From contig NZ_JAOQJG010000008.1 of the NCBI RefSeq assembly GCF_025567365.1, forward strand, positions 1 through 64,000: a DNA stretch of 64,000 bases. Direction: 5' to 3'. Each line of letters starts with the position of its first letter. The first letter of the stretch is position 1. The notes below the pieces were generated by a model. It made no database searches and was not told the origin of the DNA. It saw only the letters and a list, made by a program, of their open reading frames with translations. Positions 61,451-64,000 of the stretch are shown in pieces. The position numbers and the translations under genes were made by a program. Origin of the DNA: Anaerostipes amylophilus. Its GTDB lineage: Bacteria > Bacillota > Clostridia > Lachnospirales > Lachnospiraceae.

Positions 61451-64000
61451 CTAGCTTATCATAAATGGCTCTATCTCTTCATCCAATGTCTTTCTCAATT
61501 CCTCAAATAATTTTGCATAGTATTTAAATTTTGGAATCGCCTTTTCCTGCGCTTTCTTATAACTTGCATAATCTACAGTTGTTCTGATCGCACTTTCATT
61601 TGGAATTTCTCCATTTCTGTAATGTGTTGCTGCATACATGATATCTTCTTTGGATGCAAACCAACGGTAACAGAAATCTGTGATGACCTGATCAATACAG
61701 TCTTGTTTTGTGTCTTCGACAATATGTAAAATGGATTGTCCCTTATATTTTTCTTCATCTTTCTCAATTTCTGTGATCAAATCTGACATAATCTGTGCAA
61801 TCTTTGGATTTTCTTTATTTAATTCTTCTACATACTGTTTTACTTCATCAATCTTTTTCTGTCGTTCTTCTGGCGTAATTTCTTCCGCTTCATCATCTGG
61901 TGTAACAATATTCTGGATCAAATGAATGATGTATTCATAGTCAATCTTCGTGTTACTGTATGCCATCAATTCATAGTCTTCATCAATAACTGTATCTTCT
62001 TCCTGTCCTTTTGGATCCCGATCTGCTTTTTCTGCTTTAATTTCTTCTATCACATTGAAATAATGGCCTGCATAATCATCATATTCTTCTGGTGTGATGT
62101 TATATGTTTCCATCATGCTGTCATCATATCTTGTAAATGATTTCAACTGAGCAAATAAACGGTCAAACTCCTGAAATGCTTTAGCAAATATCTCTTTTTC
62201 TTTTAATGACATTGTTGGAATCTCTTTCGGTGTCTCTGCTACAACTCTCAGTGCAGATAATGATTTACGGAATGCCGGTTCGATTTCATCCCATTCCGCT
62301 AATAATGCGTCTTTCGTTCCTCCAGCAGAATACAGTTTTACTGCATGATCCACTCTCTCTTTAAATAGTTTTGGAGCTTGGAATGTTACAATCTGCCCAT
62401 ATGTCTTGTTTTTATCATAAATACGATTTGTCCTTGAAAATGCCTGAATTAGGTCATGTGGTCCCATTGGCTGTCGGTCAATAAACATCGTTGACATACA
62501 TGGTGCATCAAATCCCGTTAACAGACGGTCTACTACAATGACTAAATCTAACTGTTCTTTTCTGCTTTGATATTTTGAATCTTTTCTTGCAAGTCTTTTA
62601 TTTAGATTCGCATTATATCCCTGAATCTGTGCCAGATCATATTTTGTTCCAAACATCTCATTATAATCATCCAGAGAACCCTGCATCTTTTGTTGATTTA
62701 CATGAGAACCTTCTTCATTTTCTGTTACTGAATATGTAATCGCAAACTTTGGAAAATCTGGAAGTATCTGTTTCATTTTTTCGTCAATCTGAAGTGATGT
62801 TTTTCCTTTTTTCACACGATTTAATAAGTCATAATATCGCTGTGCCATTTGAATAGAACTGGTTGTCAAAAGTGCCTCATAGGTCTGCCCTCTTCCATTT
62901 TGGAATCCTAATTTGTAGTAACATTTATTCAAAATATGATCCAATACTTTTAGCATATGTGTTTCATTTTCATATGCACTGACATCTGTTTCATCCGTCA
63001 TCTGTTTAGGACCATTATGTTCTACCTGAAATCCTAAAACTGCACCATCATGAATTGCATTTTGAATCGTATATTTATGCAGACGTTCTCCATATAACTC
63101 TTCTGTTGTACGTGGTAAATCTCCTTTTTGTGGATATGGATTTTCTGCAAATCTTGGTGTTCCTGTAAATCCATACCATAGTGATCTTCCAAAAAATCTT
63201 TCAATTGTTCTTTTCGTTCCTGGAGTCACTGCTCTATGACATTCATCCACTACAAATGCAATTCTCAGATTTTTCATCTTTGTGTATTCCGGAGTTCCTT
63301 CTTTTAATCGTTTTGTGATCAGAATCTGTAATTTCTGAATCGTTGTAACAATCACCTGTCGGTCTGCAGATTTCAGTTTCTTCTTTAGATCATTTACATT
63401 GTCTGTTTCATCTACATCAATCAGATCATTGTTTGCATAAGCCTGAAATGCCATTGTTGTCTGTGTATCGAGATCTTTTCGGTCGATCAGGAAGATTGCT
63501 TTATCAATCGATGGAATATCCATCAGTAGATTTCTTGTTGTTTTATAAGATGTCAATGTTTTTCCTGAACCTGTCGTATGCCAGATAAACCCTGATTTCC
63601 CATTCTTAGAGGCTTCTCTGACTGCTTCAATCGCATGAATCTGATATGGACGTAGTAAGATCAAACGTTTTGCATCTTTATCTAATACTGTGTATCTTGC
63701 GATCATTTCATGGGCTTGTGGAATACTTAATACACTTTTTGCAAAATCTATGTAGTCCGATACTGGATTATTTTCTTGATCTAACCATCCACTGACAAAT
63801 TTCTCATTTAATTCCGTATCACTTGCTGCAGAAAAATATTTTGTATTCACTCCATTACTAATAACAAACATTTGAACTGCGGAGAAAATCCCTGTAAATT
63901 TACCTTCTCCAATGTATTTTTTAATCTGTCGAAAACCATCCATATAGGAATGTTGTTTGTTTTTTAATTCGATATGGATCATTGGAAGACCATTAATCAA
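61451..64000 (-). CDS. hsdR: Type I restriction enzyme R subunit (HsdR), N-terminus cut by window edge
   Basis: 849 residues are visible and the frame is still open at the right edge. The full protein is normally about 1000, so some 150-180 N-terminal residues are missing. Near the visible start LPMIHIELKNKQ carries the E-x-K part of the nuclease motif. SF2 motor motifs are HTTGSGKTLTS (Walker A), AFVVDECHRA (DEAD-box-like), TGTPRF and, further on, LLTGFDAP and IQAFSRTNR. A long C-terminal helical region follows. It cuts DNA in a complex with HsdM and HsdS, which must be encoded upstream, outside the window. Confidence 0.93.
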   Translation of the reverse strand: MINGLPMIHIELKNKQHSYMDGFRQIKKYIGEGKFTGIFSAVQMFVISNGVNTKYFSAASDTELNEKFVSGWLDQENNPVSDYIDFAKSVLSIPQAHEMIARYTVLDKDAKRLILLRPYQIHAIEAVREASKNGKSGFIWHTTGSGKTLTSYKTTRNLLMDIPSIDKAIFLIDRKDLDTQTTMAFQAYANNDLIDVDETDNVNDLKKKLKSADRQVIVTTIQKLQILITKRLKEGTPEYTKMKNLRIAFVVDECHRAVTPGTKRTIERFFGRSLWYGFTGTPRFAENPYPQKGDLPRTTEELYGERLHKYTIQNAIHDGAVLGFQVEHNGPKQMTDETDVSAYENETHMLKVLDHILNKCYYKLGFQNGRGQTYEALLTTSSIQMAQRYYDLLNRVKKGKTSLQIDEKMKQILPDFPKFAITYSVTENEEGSHVNQQKMQGSLDDYNEMFGTKYDLAQIQGYNANLNKRLARKDSKYQSRKEQLDLVIVVDRLLTGFDAPCMSTMFIDRQPMGPHDLIQAFSRTNRIYDKNKTYGQIVTFQAPKLFKERVDHAVKLYSAGGTKDALLAEWDEIEPAFRKSLSALRVVAETPKEIPTMSLKEKEIFAKAFQEFDRLFAQLKSFTRYDDSMMETYNITPEEYDDYAGHYFNVIEEIKAEKADRDPKGQEEDTVIDEDYELMAYSNTKIDYEYIIHLIQNIVTPDDEAEEITPEERQKKIDEVKQYVEELNKENPKIAQIMSDLITEIEKDEEKYKGQSILHIVEDTKQDCIDQVITDFCYRWFASKEDIMYAATHYRNGEIPNESAIRTTVDYASYKKAQEKAIPKFKYYAKLFEELRKTLDEEIEPFMIS

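Noticed and set aside
1..64000. CRISPR arrays, prophage or insertion sequences
   Set aside because: No regularly spaced repeats, transposase or phage structural genes were seen. The tyrosine recombinase fits a restriction locus better than a prophage.

Overview
The window looks like chromosomal DNA from a low-GC, spore-forming anaerobe of the Clostridia, most likely Lachnospiraceae (an Anaerostipes-like organism is my best guess; this is inference). The reasons are AT-rich DNA with strong AGGAGG-type ribosome binding sites, a SCIFF peptide with its radical SAM maturase in the tgt-yajC-secDF neighbourhood, a SleC-type cortex-lytic enzyme, SpoIIM-like and DUF5688 proteins, T-box control of trp genes and an FMN riboswitch in front of ribU. 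Almost everything is on the minus strand; only four genes are on the plus strand. No rRNA, tRNA or CRISPR array was seen.

Layout. 1-3.7 kb: a pilus locus read leftward, with a secreted C39-like peptidase, a major pilin with an LPxTG-type signal, and a class C sortase cut by the window edge. 3.8-10.7 kb: TIGR04086-like membrane protein, SCIFF precursor (scfA), SCIFF maturase (scfB), secDF fusion, recJ and a Cof-type HAD phosphatase. 10.8-11.7 kb: a plus-strand PHP phosphoesterase converging on the next operon. 11.7-15.0 kb: S1-domain protein, aroC, tgt, yajC behind a clear promoter. 15.1-23.6 kb: a signalling and surface block with a 1228-residue repeat adhesin, a small coiled-coil protein, a PP2C phosphatase, a membrane Ser/Thr kinase and an Ig-like membrane-anchored protein. 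24-31.9 kb: thrC, an M20 amidohydrolase, a HAAS/DUF1700 protein, a histidine phosphatase, an FlK-like thioesterase, riboswitch-controlled ribU, DAHP synthase, a SpoIIM-like protein and a NUDIX hydrolase. 32-39 kb: RNase Y, a GH13 amylase, a large FtsX-type permease with its ATPase, and a small DUF4250 gene that is easy to miss. 39-43.7 kb: zinc-ribbon membrane proteins, a YARHG protein, an amidase lipoprotein, carbonic anhydrase and YbaK. 43.8-53.2 kb: sleC, a broken AAA-ATPase gene, an M15 peptidase, dfr, thyA, an AI-2E-type permease, DUF5688, hisC and a second aminotransferase. 53.3-60.3 kb: a complete trp operon (trpE-GD-C-F-B-A) behind a tryptophan T-box and a consensus promoter. 60.4-64 kb: a tyrosine recombinase and hsdR of a type I restriction system that runs off the right edge.

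Genes that work together. DAHP synthase, AroC and the trp operon cover parts of aromatic synthesis. ThyA and DHFR form the dTMP/folate cycle. TIGR04086, ScfA, ScfB and SecDF form the ranthipeptide/secretion neighbourhood. PP2C, kinase and Ig-like protein are translationally overlapped and probably form one membrane signalling unit.

The least familiar signals are two. One is a 45-nt dispersed repeat found twice, each copy lying just 3' of a minus-strand gene and flanked by inverted arms; one copy has a perfect 30-bp stem. The other is the PP2C/non-RD-kinase/Ig-like module next to the adhesin. Start codons were reassigned by ribosome binding site where the longest reading frame was not credible; each such case is stated in its entry.
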